Source: Knoellia locipacati
Lineage (GTDB): Bacteria > Actinomycetota > Actinomycetes > Actinomycetales > Dermatophilaceae
Assembly: GCF_007992835.1 (NCBI RefSeq)
Contig: NZ_BKBA01000003.1
Coordinates: 186,001-250,000, forward strand
Length of the DNA: 64,000 bases
Direction of reading: 5' to 3'
Positions within the stretch are counted from its first letter, which is position 1, and each line of letters begins with the position of its first letter. The position numbers and the translations under genes are program-made. Shown here in pieces: positions 16,189 through 24,820 of the stretch. Under the pieces are notes generated by a model, which was not told the origin of the DNA, did not search any database, and was given only the letters and a program-made list of their open reading frames with translations.

Positions 16189-17711
16189 GCGACGGGCCCA
16201 CCGCCAAGCCGGCACGTCCCACCTCCAGCGAGCTCATCGCGGCCGTCCTCGACGACGGCACGTGGCAGAGCTGGGACGAGGCACCTCTCGCCGTGGCGCA
16301 GGAGGGCAGCCCGTATGCCGTCGAGCTCACCGCCGCTGCCGAGAAGGCCGGCACCGACGAGTCCATCGTCACCGGCGAGGGGCGGATCGGTGGTCACCGC
16401 GTCGCGGTCATCGCGGGCGAGTTCAAGTTCCTCGCGGGGTCGATCGGCGTCGCCGCCGCGGAGCGCATCGTACTCGCCTTCGAGCGAGCCACCCGCGAGC
16501 GCCTGCCCCTCTTCGCTGCACCCGCCTCCGGCGGCACGCGCATGCAGGAGGGCACCCCGGCGTTCGTGACGATGGTGAAGATCTCGGCGGCGGTCGCCGC
16601 CTACAAGCGCGAGCACCTGCCCTACATCACCTACCTGCGCCACCCCACGACCGGCGGCGTGTTCGCCTCGTGGGGCTCGCTCGGTCACGTCACCGTCGGC
16701 GAGCCCGGCGCGACCATCGGCTTCCTCGGCGCCCGGGTCTACGAGGCGCTCTACGGCCAGCCGTTCCCCGACGACGTGCAGACCGCCGAGAACCTCTTCG
16801 CCCACGGCCTGCTCGACGCGGTGCTCCCGGTCGAGCTGCTCACCGCCACGGCGGCCCGCTTCCTCGACCTCGTGCTCGCGCCGCACGACTCGACTCCGGC
16901 ACCGGACGTGCCGAAGGAGCCGCTGGCCGACGTCCCGGCCTGGGACTCGATCGTGCGCTCCCGCAACGCTGCTCGCCCCGGCGTTCGGGCGCTGCTCAAG
17001 CTCGGCGCCACCGACGTGCTCCCGCTGTTCGGCACCGGCGCCGGCGAGTGGGACCGCTCGCTCTTCCTCGCGCTCGCCCGGTTCGAGGGCACCCCGTGCG
17101 TCGTCCTCGGGCAGGACCGTCGCGGCGAGCAGACCGAGGCGCCGCTCAGCCCGTCGGGCCTGCGCGTCGCCCGTCGTGGCATGAAGCTCGCGACCGAGCT
17201 CGACCTGCCGCTGGTGTCCATCATCGACACCGCCGGCGCCGCACTCTCCAAGGAGGCCGAGGAGGGCGGCATGGCCGGCGAGATCGCCCGCTGCCTCTCC
17301 GAGCTCGTCGTGCTCGAGGTGCCGACGGTCTGCGTGCTGCTCGGCCAGGGCACCGGCGGTGGCGCCCTCGCCCTCATGCCCGCGGACCGCGTCATCAGCG
17401 CCCAACACTCGTGGCTGTCCCCGCTGCCACCGGAGGGCGCGTCGGCCATCCTCTACCGCACCCCGGACCGCGCGCCCGAGCTCGCCGAGCGCCAGCGCGT
17501 GCGATCCCTCGACCTGCTCGAGGACGGGATCGTCGACCGGATCGTCGCCGAGCACCCCGACGCGTCCGACGAGCCGGAGGCGTTCTGCCGCCGCATGGCC
17601 CAGGCGATCCGGCACGAGCTCGCCGACCTCGGCGACCGCGACCGCGAGCGGCGCCTGCACGACCGCCACGCCCGCTACCGTCGCCTCGGCGGGGGCGCCG
17701 ACCCGCGCTGA
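16185..17711 (+). CDS. Fused beta-alpha carboxyltransferase (acyl-CoA carboxylase / malonate decarboxylase type)
   Basis: A 508-residue protein made of two crotonase-like halves. The N-terminal half resembles the beta carboxyltransferase (SGGTRMQEG and TTGGVFASWGSLGHV); the C-terminal half resembles the alpha subunit (IDTAGAALSKEAEEGG and GQGTGGGALAL). There is no zinc-finger Cys set at the N-terminus and no biotin carboxylase or biotin carrier gene nearby. It is translationally coupled to a CoA-transferase. A malonyl-CoA decarboxylase-like use, as for the MdcD/MdcE pair of malonate decarboxylase, would fit malonate formed from pyrimidines; a carboxylase with a distant biotin subunit is the alternative. 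Confidence 0.75.
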   Translation: MSDGPTAKPARPTSSELIAAVLDDGTWQSWDEAPLAVAQEGSPYAVELTAAAEKAGTDESIVTGEGRIGGHRVAVIAGEFKFLAGSIGVAAAERIVLAFERATRERLPLFAAPASGGTRMQEGTPAFVTMVKISAAVAAYKREHLPYITYLRHPTTGGVFASWGSLGHVTVGEPGATIGFLGARVYEALYGQPFPDDVQTAENLFAHGLLDAVLPVELLTATAARFLDLVLAPHDSTPAPDVPKEPLADVPAWDSIVRSRNAARPGVRALLKLGATDVLPLFGTGAGEWDRSLFLALARFEGTPCVVLGQDRRGEQTEAPLSPSGLRVARRGMKLATELDLPLVSIIDTAGAALSKEAEEGGMAGEIARCLSELVVLEVPTVCVLLGQGTGGGALALMPADRVISAQHSWLSPLPPEGASAILYRTPDRAPELAERQRVRSLDLLEDGIVDRIVAEHPDASDEPEAFCRRMAQAIRHELADLGDRDRERRLHDRHARYRRLGGGADPR

Positions 17712-17795
17712 GGCGTGCGCGCCGGCGGGCACGACCGCACGCCCACCAGCACCCGGGCCCCGTGACCACCGACACCTGCCAAACGGGGACGCCTC

Positions 17796-17842
17796 ACCTG
17801 TCAGGTCATGCCAACGCCCGTACCCGGCCCCCTCCATAGGCT
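17796..17842 (+). promoter_or_regulatory. Putative promoter/operator of the carbamate kinase-barbiturase unit
   Basis: A TAGGCT hexamer (17837-17842) fits the -10 pattern used elsewhere in this window. About 30 bp upstream is a perfect 11-base palindrome, ACCTGTCAGGT (17796-17806), a possible operator. Its CTGTCAG part is also found at the permease upstream site (about 250-256). The rest of the 183-bp gap after the carboxyltransferase holds nothing recognisable except one CGGCATAC octamer (17851). Confidence 0.35.
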
Positions 17843-17894
17843 CGCCGCAACGGCATACCGACGGGGTGTGCCTCCCCGAGCAGGAGGTGGGTCG

Positions 17895-18836
17895 GTGCGC
17901 GTACTCGTGGCACTCGGCGGCAACGCCATGACGTCCCCCGACGGGACGGCCCACCCGGCCGACCAGGTCCGCGCCATCAGCGAGGCGATGGAGCACGTCG
18001 CGGAGCTCGTCAGCGCCGGCCACGACGTCGTCCTCACCCACGGCAACGGCCCCCAGGTGGGCAACCTGCTCGTCAAGAACGAGGTCGCCGCGCACGTCGT
18101 CCCGCCGGTGCCGCTCGACTGGTGCGGCGCGCAGACGCAGGGGACGATCGGCTTCACCATCCTCGACGCCCTCGAGCCCGCGCTCGCCCGCCGCGGTGTC
18201 GCCCGTCCGGTCGCCGCGCTCGTCACCCGCACCCTCGTCGACGCACAGGACCCGCACTTCCAGTCGCCCACCAAGCCCGTCGGGCGCTACCTGCCGGCCG
18301 ACCAGGCGCAGCAGATGATCGACCACGGACAGCAGTGGGAGGACCGCGGCGACAAGGGCTGGCGCCGCGTCGTCGCCTCCCCCGAGCCCCAGGAGATCCT
18401 CGACCTCGGCGCCATCCGCGCCCTCGTCGAGACCGGGCACGTCGTCGTCGCCGCCGGCGGTGGCGGCATCCCCGTCGTCCGCGAGGAGGACGGCACCCTG
18501 CGTGGCGTCGAGGCGGTCATCGACAAGGACCTCACCGCGGCCCTGCTCGCCAGGGCGCTCGGTTGCGACATCCTCATCATCGCCACCGACGTCGACCACG
18601 CCATGGTCGACTACGGCACCCCGGACGAGCGTCCGCTCGGCGTCACCTCGCTCGCGCAGATGCAGTCGTATGCCGCGGACGGCCAGTTCGCGTCCGGCTC
18701 GATGGGCCCCAAGGTCGACGCCGCGCTGCGTTTCGCCGAGAGTGGTGGCCGCAGCATCATCACGTCCCTCGAGCACATCACCGATGCGGTCGAGAGCGAG
18801 TTCGGCACCGTCATCGACGCCAGCCCCGAAGACTGA
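17895..18836 (+). CDS. arcC: Carbamate kinase
   Basis: A 313-residue enzyme, the family's usual length, converting carbamoyl phosphate and ADP to ATP, CO2 and ammonia (or the reverse). It opens with [46 protein letters not shown] and [13 protein letters not shown] are all carbamate kinase signatures. GTG 17895 is chosen because AGGAGG sits at 17882-17887; an upstream extension lacks similarity. There is no arginine deiminase gene here, so carbamoyl phosphate probably comes from ureide breakdown in this cluster, giving ATP and ammonia. The barbiturase-like gene follows 65 bp downstream. Confidence 0.93.
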   Translation: MRVLVALGGNAMTSPDGTAHPADQVRAISEAMEHVAELVSAGHDVVLTHGNGPQVGNLLVKNEVAAHVVPPVPLDWCGAQTQGTIGFTILDALEPALARRGVARPVAALVTRTLVDAQDPHFQSPTKPVGRYLPADQAQQMIDHGQQWEDRGDKGWRRVVASPEPQEILDLGAIRALVETGHVVVAAGGGGIPVVREEDGTLRGVEAVIDKDLTAALLARALGCDILIIATDVDHAMVDYGTPDERPLGVTSLAQMQSYAADGQFASGSMGPKVDAALRFAESGGRSIITSLEHITDAVESEFGTVIDASPED

Positions 18837-18901
18837 TCCACCCGATTCACCCACCAGTTCCGCTGTCCCACTGCGGTTTCCGCATCCAGAAAGGTCACGC
18901 C

Positions 18902-20050
18902 GTGCCAGAAGCCATCGAGGTCCGCAAGGTTCCGATCCACAGCGTCTCGGACGCCTCCGAGCTCGCCAAGCTCATCGACGACGGCGTGATGGAGGCCAGC
19001 CGCGTCATCGCCATCATCGGCAAGACCGAGGGCAACGGTGGCGTCAACGACTACACCCGGATCATCGCCGACCGCGCGTTCCGTGAGGTGCTCGTCGAGA
19101 AGGGCGCCCCCGCCGACCAGGTCAAGCAGGTCCCGATCGTGTGGTCCGGCGGCACCGACGGCATCATCAGCCCCCACGCCACGATCTTCGCGACCGTGCC
19201 CGAGGACAAGACCGAGAAGACCGACGAGCCGCGGCTCACCGTCGGCTTCGCCATGAGTGAGCCGATCAAGCCCGAGGAGATCGGCTACACCGGCATGATC
19301 TCCAAGGTCGCCGAGGCCGTGAAGGTCGCCATGGAGCGCGCCGGCATCACCGACCCCAAGGACGTGCACTACGTCCAGACCAAGACCCCGCTGCTCACGA
19401 TCCACACGATCCGTGACGCGGAGTCGCGCGGCGAGAAGGTGTGGACCCACCACACGCACGAGTCGATGGACCTCTCCAACGGCACGACGGGTCTCGGCAT
19501 CGCCGTCGCCCTCGGCGAGATCGAGATGCCCACCGACGCGGACGTCATGGAGAACCGCTCGCTCTTCTCGTCGGTGGCCTCGTGCTCGTCCGGCGTCGAG
19601 CTCGACCAGGCCCAGGTCGTCGTCGTGGGCAACGCCCGCGGTGTCGGTGGCCGCTACCGCATCGGCCACTCCGTCATGCGTGACGCCCTCGACGCCGACG
19701 GCATCTGGGAGGCCATCAAGGACGCCGGCCTCGAGCTGCCCGAGCGCCCCCACACGAGCGACATCAAGGGCCGCCTCGTCAACGTGTTCCTCAAGTGCGA
19801 GGTCAGCCAGGACGGCGCGGTCCGTGGTCGCCGCAACGCCATGCTCGACGACTCGGACGTGCACTGGCACCGCCAGATCAAGTCCGCCGTCGGTGGCGTC
19901 ACCGCCTCGGTGACCGGCGACCCGGCCGTGTTCGTGTCCGTGTCGGCCGCCCACCAGGGCCCCGACGGTGGTGGCCCCGTCGCCGCGATCGTCGACCTCG
20001 GTGAGGGCGAGCCCACCGGCTACGCCGCTCCGGGAGCCCCCAACGCCTGA
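18902..20050 (+). CDS. Ring-opening amidohydrolase, barbiturase / cyanuric acid hydrolase family
   Basis: A 382-residue member of the small AtzD/TrzD-barbiturase family, whose fold is three repeats each giving one Lys-Ser pair to a threefold active site. All three pairs can be seen: Lys41 (GKTEGNG) with Ser82 (WSGGTDG), Lys161 (QTKTPLL) with Ser229/230 (SCSSGVEL), and Lys298 (FLKCEV) with Ser346/348 ([15 protein letters not shown]). The family opens barbituric or cyanuric acid. Beside a uracil-type permease and Mo hydroxylase, barbiturase (EC 3.5.2.1) is favoured. The GTG at 18902 is supported by AGAAAGG (18888-18894). It is probably co-transcribed with carbamate kinase. Confidence 0.87.
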   Translation: MPEAIEVRKVPIHSVSDASELAKLIDDGVMEASRVIAIIGKTEGNGGVNDYTRIIADRAFREVLVEKGAPADQVKQVPIVWSGGTDGIISPHATIFATVPEDKTEKTDEPRLTVGFAMSEPIKPEEIGYTGMISKVAEAVKVAMERAGITDPKDVHYVQTKTPLLTIHTIRDAESRGEKVWTHHTHESMDLSNGTTGLGIAVALGEIEMPTDADVMENRSLFSSVASCSSGVELDQAQVVVVGNARGVGGRYRIGHSVMRDALDADGIWEAIKDAGLELPERPHTSDIKGRLVNVFLKCEVSQDGAVRGRRNAMLDDSDVHWHRQIKSAVGGVTASVTGDPAVFVSVSAAHQGPDGGGPVAAIVDLGEGEPTGYAAPGAPNA

Positions 20051-20064
20051 CCCCGGCGCTGCAG

Positions 20065-20106
20065 CGACCGAGTGCCCCGGGACCACCGTCCCGGGGCACT
20101 CGGTCG
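20065..20106. terminator. Bidirectional terminator between barbiturase-like gene and small membrane genes
   Basis: A perfect 19-bp inverted repeat (20065-20083 / 20088-20106) with a 4-nt loop fills the gap between the convergent stops at 20050 and 20107, so it can end transcription from both sides. Confidence 0.85.
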
Positions 20107-20274
20107 TCAGGGCCGGGTGCCGCCGGCGTTGAACCAGTCCGCGACGGCGTCGCGTTGGGCCCGGTCCATGTCCTGCCTGTCACGCGGGGTGAACCCCGAG
20201 GTGTGTCCGCGGTCCCAGAGCCAGGCCGCCGCGAGCACGACCAGCAGCACGATGCCGGCGATGACCCAGAACAC
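20107..20274 (-). CDS. Small single-span membrane protein (55 aa)
   Basis: Begins with GTG at 20274, one base after the stop of the upstream small gene (TGACGTG). One hydrophobic helix (VFWVIAGIVLLVVLAAAW) is followed by a charged cytoplasmic-type tail with WDRGH and DRQDMDRAQRD. It resembles the 55-residue protein encoded at 20659-20826 (same length, same FW-x-x-AGIVL helix, same W-L-x-DR after it), so the two are likely paralogues. Function unknown. Confidence 0.6.
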   Translation of the reverse strand: MFWVIAGIVLLVVLAAAWLWDRGHTSGFTPRDRQDMDRAQRDAVADWFNAGGTRP

Positions 20275-20275
20275 G

Positions 20276-20476
20276 TCAGCCACCGCCCCCACCCATGCCG
20301 CCGCTGAACCCGCCAGCCCCGCCGAAGTTGTCCTGGTCGTTCTTCGCGTCCTGCGCGTGACGCCGGGTCTCGAGGCCCTCACCGAAGGTCGAGCCCTTGT
20401 GGCGACGGTCGTAGAAGGTGGACGCGACGAACACGACGGCCAGGACGAGGGCGATCGTTCCCCAGAGCCAGAGCAT
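20276..20476 (-). CDS. Small single-span membrane protein with Gly-rich tail (66 aa)
   Basis: The ATG at 20476 has a good Shine-Dalgarno (GGAGAGG on the minus strand). The peptide starts MLWLWGTIALVLAVVFVAS (one transmembrane helix), then a basic stretch FYDRRHKGSTFGEGLETRR and ends in Gly/Phe/Met-rich repeats (GGAGGFSGGMGGGGG). The Tyr-Asp-Arg-Arg after the helix is shared with the 55-aa neighbours. It is translationally coupled to the next small gene. I recognise no family. Confidence 0.6.
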   Translation of the reverse strand: MLWLWGTIALVLAVVFVASTFYDRRHKGSTFGEGLETRRHAQDAKNDQDNFGGAGGFSGGMGGGGG

Positions 20477-20576
20477 GGGACCTCTCCTTCCACCCGGCAC
20501 CGCTGTCGGGTCGGGACCAGTGTGGACCCGGCTCAGGGGCCTGTCGAGGGCCCGATGGACCTGGCCCACAGGTGCA

Positions 20577-20643
20577 CTTCTTGCCCGAGGACCACCGTCA
20601 CAGCCCCATTTTCGGGCCCGAACGGTGGTCCTGGGGCAAGAAG
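20577..20643. repeat. Long inverted repeat (22-bp arms), ACTT[C]TTGCCC type
   Basis: Arms 20577-20598 and 20622-20643 match at 21 of 22 positions around a 23-nt centre. The outer sequence CTTCTTGCCC resembles the CGACTTATTGCCC arms of the inverted repeats at 54151 and 57263. It lies between the two small-gene pairs, where it could act as a terminator for the upstream pair. Confidence 0.75.
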
Positions 20644-20658
20644 CGCGGGAGGTCCGGG

Positions 20659-20826
20659 TCAGCCAGGGCCATTCCATTGGCCGAGCTGGGTCACCGACCC
20701 GTCGGCCCGCCCCTGGTCGGCGCCACCCGCCCCGCGGTAGGTCCTGTCATGACCGAACCTCCGGTCGTAGAGCCAGGCTCCGACCAGCACGGCGATTAGC
20801 ACGATCCCGGCGAGGGTCCAGAACAT
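20659..20826 (-). CDS. Small single-span membrane protein (55 aa), paralogue of 20107-20274
   Basis: ATG at 20826 overlaps the preceding stop (TGATG). One transmembrane helix (MFWTLAGIVLIAVLVGAW) is followed by LYDRRFGHDRTYRG and a Gly/Asp-rich polar tail. The helix and the following Y/W-D-R match the 55-residue protein at 20107-20274. Function unknown; it could be a membrane modulator peptide. Confidence 0.6.
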   Translation of the reverse strand: MFWTLAGIVLIAVLVGAWLYDRRFGHDRTYRGAGGADQGRADGSVTQLGQWNGPG

Positions 20827-20942
20827 CAGCGACCACCTCCCGCCCGGGATCGTCCGGCCGACGCCACGACGGCGATGACGACCCCGACGGCCAGCGCCAC
20901 CACGAGCGCAATGACCCCCATCATGAGTACCCCGACTGCCAT
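20826..20942 (-). CDS. Very small hydrophobic peptide (38 aa)
   Basis: The start at 20942 is chosen because GAGAGGAG lies just upstream on the minus strand; a longer in-frame form from 21020 exists but lacks a ribosome site. The product is almost entirely one hydrophobic helix (MAVGVLMMGVIALVVALAV) ending in a basic Gly-rich SAGRSRAGGGR tail. It is coupled by a one-base overlap to the following 55-aa gene, mirroring the other small-gene pair. Confidence 0.5.
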   Translation of the reverse strand: MAVGVLMMGVIALVVALAVGVVIAVVASAGRSRAGGGR

Positions 20943-21033
20943 GGCCCCCTGCTCCTCTCCACCGGCGACGATGCCGGTGTCGAGGCCAGTGTGCCGCCAA
21001 AGCCGCGCGGAGCCCAGCACCCCGACGGGCTGG

Positions 21034-22671
21034 TCAGTGGGCGAAGTGGCGGGTCCCGGTGAAGTACATCGTCACGCCGGCGGCCTGCGCGGCCTCGATG
21101 ACCTCCGGGTCGCGCATCGACCCACCCGGTGCGACGACGGCGCTGACGCCCGCGTCGAGGAGGACCTGAAGGCCGTCGGCGAACGGGAAGAACGCGTCTG
21201 ACGCGGCCACGGCGCCCCTGGCCCGCTCCACCTCGCCGGAGTTGGCCCGCGAGACCGCGAGGTGGCACGAGTCGACCCGGTTGACCTGGCCCATGCCGAT
21301 GCCCACCGACGCGCCGCCGGAGGCCAGCAGGATGGCGTTGGACTTCACCGCACGCACCGAGCGCCACGCGAACTGGAGGTCGGCGAGCGTCGCCTCGTCG
21401 GCCGCCTCCCCCGACACCAGACGCCAGTTGGCCGCGTCGTCGCCGCCGGTCACGGCGCCCGAGTCGTCGGTGACGACCGCGTCCACCGTGTCGCGCTGCT
21501 GCATGAGCAGGCCGCCGGAGATCGGGCGGATCTCGGCGCCCTCGCGCGCGGGAGCTGCTGCCTCGAGCAGCCGGATGTTCTTCTTCGCCGTGAGCACCTC
21601 GAGGGCGTCGTCGTCGAACCCGGGCGCGACGACGACCTCGGTGAAGATGTCGGCGATGGTGCGCGCCATCTCGACGGTGACCGGGCGGTTGGTGGCGATG
21701 ATGCCGCCGAACGCCGAGACCGGGTCGCACGCGTGCGCCTTGGCGTGGGCGTCGGCGACGTCCGCGCCGACCGCGATCCCGCACGGGTTGGCGTGCTTGA
21801 CGACCGCGACGGTCGGCTGGTCTCCGTGGTCGTGGGCGGCGCGCACCGCGGCGTCGGCGTCGACGTAGTTGTTGTAGGACATCTCCTTGCCGTGGAGCTG
21901 CTTCGCCTGGGCCAGACCCGGCTGGGGCGCGAAGCCGTTGGCATAGAGCGCGGCGCCCTGGTGCGGGTTCTCGCCGTAGCGGAGCACCGCCGACTTCGTC
22001 CACGTCGCACCGGCCCACGCAGGGAAGCCGGACCCGTCGGAGGAGTCGGTGTAGGCGTTGCCCATCCACGAAGCCACGTGCACGTCGTAGGTCGCCGTGT
22101 GCACGAACGCCTTCGCGGCGAGGGCCTTGCGCTGCTCGAACGTGAACCCGCCCCCGCGCACCGCCTCCAGGACCGTGTCGTATGCCGTCGGGTCGACGAC
22201 CACGGCCACGCTCGGGTGGTTCTTCGCGGCCGCACGGACCATCGACGGGCCACCGATGTCGATGTTCTCGACGATGGCGTCGGGGTCGGCGCCGGAGGCC
22301 ACCGTGTCGGCGAACGGGTAGAGGTTGACGACGACGAGGTCGAACGGCTCGACGCCGAGCCCACCCAGCTGCTCGACGTGGTCGAACTTGCGGGTGTCGG
22401 CGAGGATGCCGGCGTGCACGAGCGGGTGGAGGGTCTTGACGCGACCCTCGAGGCACTCGGGGAAGCCGGTGAGGTCCGCGACCTCGGTCACGGGGATGCC
22501 CAGACCCTCGATGAGGGCAGCCGAGCCACCGGTCGAGACGATCGCGACACCGGCCTCGTGCAGACCTCGTGCGAGGTCCTCGAGCCCGGTCTTGTCGAAG
22601 ACCGAGACGAGCGCCCGGCGGACGGGGCGGACGTCCTGCGTGGGTCCGGGAGGGGTGACGGAGACGGCCAT
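21034..22671 (-). CDS. purH: Bifunctional AICAR formyltransferase / IMP cyclohydrolase
   Basis: A 545-residue protein carrying out the last two steps of de novo IMP synthesis. The N-terminal IMP cyclohydrolase (MGS-like) domain opens with [18 protein letters not shown] and has the STGGS and GRVKTLHP motifs. The C-terminal AICARFT domain has [15 protein letters not shown] and the C-terminal APGGSMRD. The ATG at 22671 is preceded by GGAG; the ~15-residue Pro/Thr extension before RALVSVF is normal for actinobacteria. The leader contains a ZTP riboswitch. Confidence 0.96.
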   Translation of the reverse strand: MAVSVTPPGPTQDVRPVRRALVSVFDKTGLEDLARGLHEAGVAIVSTGGSAALIEGLGIPVTEVADLTGFPECLEGRVKTLHPLVHAGILADTRKFDHVEQLGGLGVEPFDLVVVNLYPFADTVASGADPDAIVENIDIGGPSMVRAAAKNHPSVAVVVDPTAYDTVLEAVRGGGFTFEQRKALAAKAFVHTATYDVHVASWMGNAYTDSSDGSGFPAWAGATWTKSAVLRYGENPHQGAALYANGFAPQPGLAQAKQLHGKEMSYNNYVDADAAVRAAHDHGDQPTVAVVKHANPCGIAVGADVADAHAKAHACDPVSAFGGIIATNRPVTVEMARTIADIFTEVVVAPGFDDDALEVLTAKKNIRLLEAAAPAREGAEIRPISGGLLMQQRDTVDAVVTDDSGAVTGGDDAANWRLVSGEAADEATLADLQFAWRSVRAVKSNAILLASGGASVGIGMGQVNRVDSCHLAVSRANSGEVERARGAVAASDAFFPFADGLQVLLDAGVSAVVAPGGSMRDPEVIEAAQAAGVTMYFTGTRHFAH

Positions 22672-22721
22672 GGTGATGGCTCCATTCGCGGCGTTGGGTG
22701 CGGTCGGGCGGTGAACTACCG

Positions 22722-22797
22722 GGTGCACCCAGGCGGGCGATGCAGCTCCCAATGTGACTCCCCGGTGGTGGTCCACCCTCGCCAGTCGTCGCCCCCG
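22722..22797 (-). promoter_or_regulatory. ZTP (pfl) riboswitch in the purH leader
   Basis: Read on the minus strand, the purN-purH gap contains the conserved blocks of the pfl motif in order: GACTGGCG (22787-22780), CCACCGGGGAG (22768-22758) and CGCCTGGG (22735-22728). They are followed by a GGGTGCACCC hairpin that could be the expression platform, and then the purH start. ZTP signals 10-formyl-tetrahydrofolate shortage, and the class typically controls purH and folate genes, which fits this position exactly. Confidence 0.88.
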
Positions 22798-22800
22798 ATA

Positions 22801-23391
22801 CTACCGGCCGGGCAGGGGCAGCTCGTCACGCCCCAGCCGCCCGACGAGGTCGACGAGCAGCTCACGCTCCTCCACCTTGATCCGCTCGTGCAGCGAGTCC
22901 TCGGTGTCGTCGGCACGGATCTCGACCGCTCGCTGGGCGAGGATCGGACCGGTGTCGACCCCGGCGTCGACGAGGTGCGCCGTCGTCCCTGTGACCTTGA
23001 CGCCGTGGGCCAGCGCGTCCCGCACGGCGTGCGCGCCGGGGAAGCTGGGCAGCAGCGCCGGGTGGGTGTTGAGGATGGTCCGCTCGGCCAGCGTCGCGGG
23101 CCCGAGGATCTTCATGAACCCGGCCGTGACGACGAAGTCCGGTGCGCGTGAGGCGATCTCGCCAGCCAGCGCCTCGTCCCACGCGCCACGGTCCGCGAAG
23201 TCGCGCACCCGGCACACGAACGTCTCGACCCCGGCACGCTCGGCGCGACGCAGGCCCTCGATGTCGTCCCGGTCCGCTCCCACCGCGACGACCCGGACCC
23301 CGTATGCCGGGTCGAGACTCGCGTCGAGCAGCGCCTGGAGCAGGGTTCCCGAGCCCGAGACGAGGACGACGATGCCGGCGGGTTCAGTCAC
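22801..23391 (-). CDS. purN: Phosphoribosylglycinamide formyltransferase
   Basis: A 196-residue GAR transformylase transferring a formyl group from 10-formyl-THF in step 3 of purine synthesis. Visible are the N-terminal VVLVSGSGTLLQAL, the catalytic NTHPALLPSFPGAHAV (Asn and His) and VDAGVDTGPILAQ with the conserved Asp. The GTG at 23391 lies 7 nt after a TAGGGT hexamer (23404-23399, minus strand), so a leaderless message is likely. The open frame extends far upstream in this GC-rich DNA but without homology. Confidence 0.95.
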   Translation of the reverse strand: MTEPAGIVVLVSGSGTLLQALLDASLDPAYGVRVVAVGADRDDIEGLRRAERAGVETFVCRVRDFADRGAWDEALAGEIASRAPDFVVTAGFMKILGPATLAERTILNTHPALLPSFPGAHAVRDALAHGVKVTGTTAHLVDAGVDTGPILAQRAVEIRADDTEDSLHERIKVEERELLVDLVGRLGRDELPLPGR

Positions 23392-23423
23392 GCCCAGCAC
23401 CCTATCGACTAGCACGGGTGGGC

Positions 23424-24671
23424 TCAGCGGCGCAGGCGCCAGGCGTCCCACGCCACCACGGCGAGGGCACCGACGAGGAGCTCGCCGCCGACGGCGACCG
23501 CCGTGCTGAGCGCGTGCGCCCCGATGTCCGAGAGCCGGTAGGCCCCGAGGGACCCACCGCCCAGACCGTCGAGCAGCCCGATGACGACGGCGACGACCAC
23601 GCAGGCGAGGACCGCCACCGACGCCTTGGTGCGCAGCGACGACAGCCGGGCCACGGCGTTGAGCGAGCGCCGACCGACGTAGGCCCCGACGAGGACCGGC
23701 ACGAGGACGAGGAGGCGCGCGAACCACGGCCACGGACCCGGCCCGGGCATGGCGCCGAGCACCGGCACGAGCGGCATGAGCCCGCTGGCCGACCCGGCGA
23801 GCGAGGTGTGCGCGCCGTCGACGACCGAGAAGCCCGGCCCCGCCAGCAGGGCGACGACCCAGAGGGCGAGGTTGGGCAGGGCGGCGGCCTGTGCGCCGGT
23901 GAGGAGGAGACCACCGAGGAACCCGGCACCGATCTCGCCCTGGAGGCCGGAGACCGCGTCCCAGCGCACGAACACGGCGGCGAGGACGGTCAGGGTCGCG
24001 AGTCCGAGCAGCATGGCCAGCCCCCGGACGGCCGGCCCGGCCGCGCGGCGGGCGGTCTCGGGCGGCACGAGGACGTCGAACCGGGGCCCGAGCACGTCGG
24101 CCCCACGGCTGAGCCGCCGCACCGCCAGCACGAGGGCCAGCGCAGGGACGACGAGGACGGGCACGGGCAGGCTGAGCCAGCGCAGCGGGAGCGACCCCAC
24201 GAGGGTGAGGGCCGAGGCGAGACCGACGGTGACGGCATACCCGAGCCACCAGCGGGCGGCGACGGCCGTGACCGAGCGAGGAAGCAGGTCGCCGAGGAAC
24301 TCGTCGTCGACGTCGGAGGTCTCGAGGGCCCGGCCGGCACCGCGGGAGGCGAGCCAGACCACGAGAGCGCCGAGGGCGAGCGGGACGAAGGCGACCTTGG
24401 TCGCGCCGGCACCGAGGTGGGCGCCCTGGACGAGCAGCCACAGCGACGAGCCGGCCCCGAGGGGCTCGGCCAGCGAGGCGCCGGGGCGCGGGTCGAGCAA
24501 CCAGCCCAGCACGGTGGGGACGACCACGAGCAGGAGCGAGAGGACGCCGGTGGCGACACCGACGAGGACGTCCCGCACCGGTCCGGGCAGCCACGAGGGA
24601 CGCTGCGACGGGGCGCCACCCACCTCGTCCGCCGAGGGGCGCGCACCACGAAGCATCTCCAGAACCGTCAT
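23424..24671 (-). CDS. perM: PerM-like multi-spanning membrane protein (DUF6350)
   Basis: A 415-residue integral membrane protein with about 9-10 helices separated by short Arg-rich loops. Position between sucD and purN matches Rv0955 (PerM) of Mycobacterium tuberculosis, a protein implicated in cell division and persistence; the name rests on synteny and topology rather than on a catalytic motif. It has an independent terminator region upstream (24751-24800). The start is the ATG at 24671. Confidence 0.75.
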   Translation of the reverse strand: MTVLEMLRGARPSADEVGGAPSQRPSWLPGPVRDVLVGVATGVLSLLLVVVPTVLGWLLDPRPGASLAEPLGAGSSLWLLVQGAHLGAGATKVAFVPLALGALVVWLASRGAGRALETSDVDDEFLGDLLPRSVTAVAARWWLGYAVTVGLASALTLVGSLPLRWLSLPVPVLVVPALALVLAVRRLSRGADVLGPRFDVLVPPETARRAAGPAVRGLAMLLGLATLTVLAAVFVRWDAVSGLQGEIGAGFLGGLLLTGAQAAALPNLALWVVALLAGPGFSVVDGAHTSLAGSASGLMPLVPVLGAMPGPGPWPWFARLLVLVPVLVGAYVGRRSLNAVARLSSLRTKASVAVLACVVVAVVIGLLDGLGGGSLGAYRLSDIGAHALSTAVAVGGELLVGALAVVAWDAWRLRR

Positions 24672-24750
24672 CGCGCCCCAGTCTCCCCCGAACGGCCCGC
24701 CGCTCCCCGGCGCACACGCCGAGGGACGCGATCGCGAGCGGACCGGGGAA

Positions 24751-24800
24751 CGCGAGCGGGCGGCATACCGAAGGACTTCTCGGTATGCCGCCCGCTCGCG
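24751..24800. terminator. Perfect 21-bp hairpin between sucD and perM, built on the CGGCATAC octamer
   Basis: Arms 24751-24771 and 24780-24800 are perfectly complementary with an 8-nt loop. Each arm contains one copy of the window-wide octamer (CGGCATAC 24761-24768, GTATGCCG 24783-24790). It lies 20 bp after the sucD stop (minus strand), in terminator position. Confidence 0.85.
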
Positions 24801-24820
24801 GTGCGCTGCGAGGCTCTGGG

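Noticed and set aside
20577-20643. tRNA or small RNA gene
   Set aside because: The fold is one long hairpin without cloverleaf or CCA-like features.
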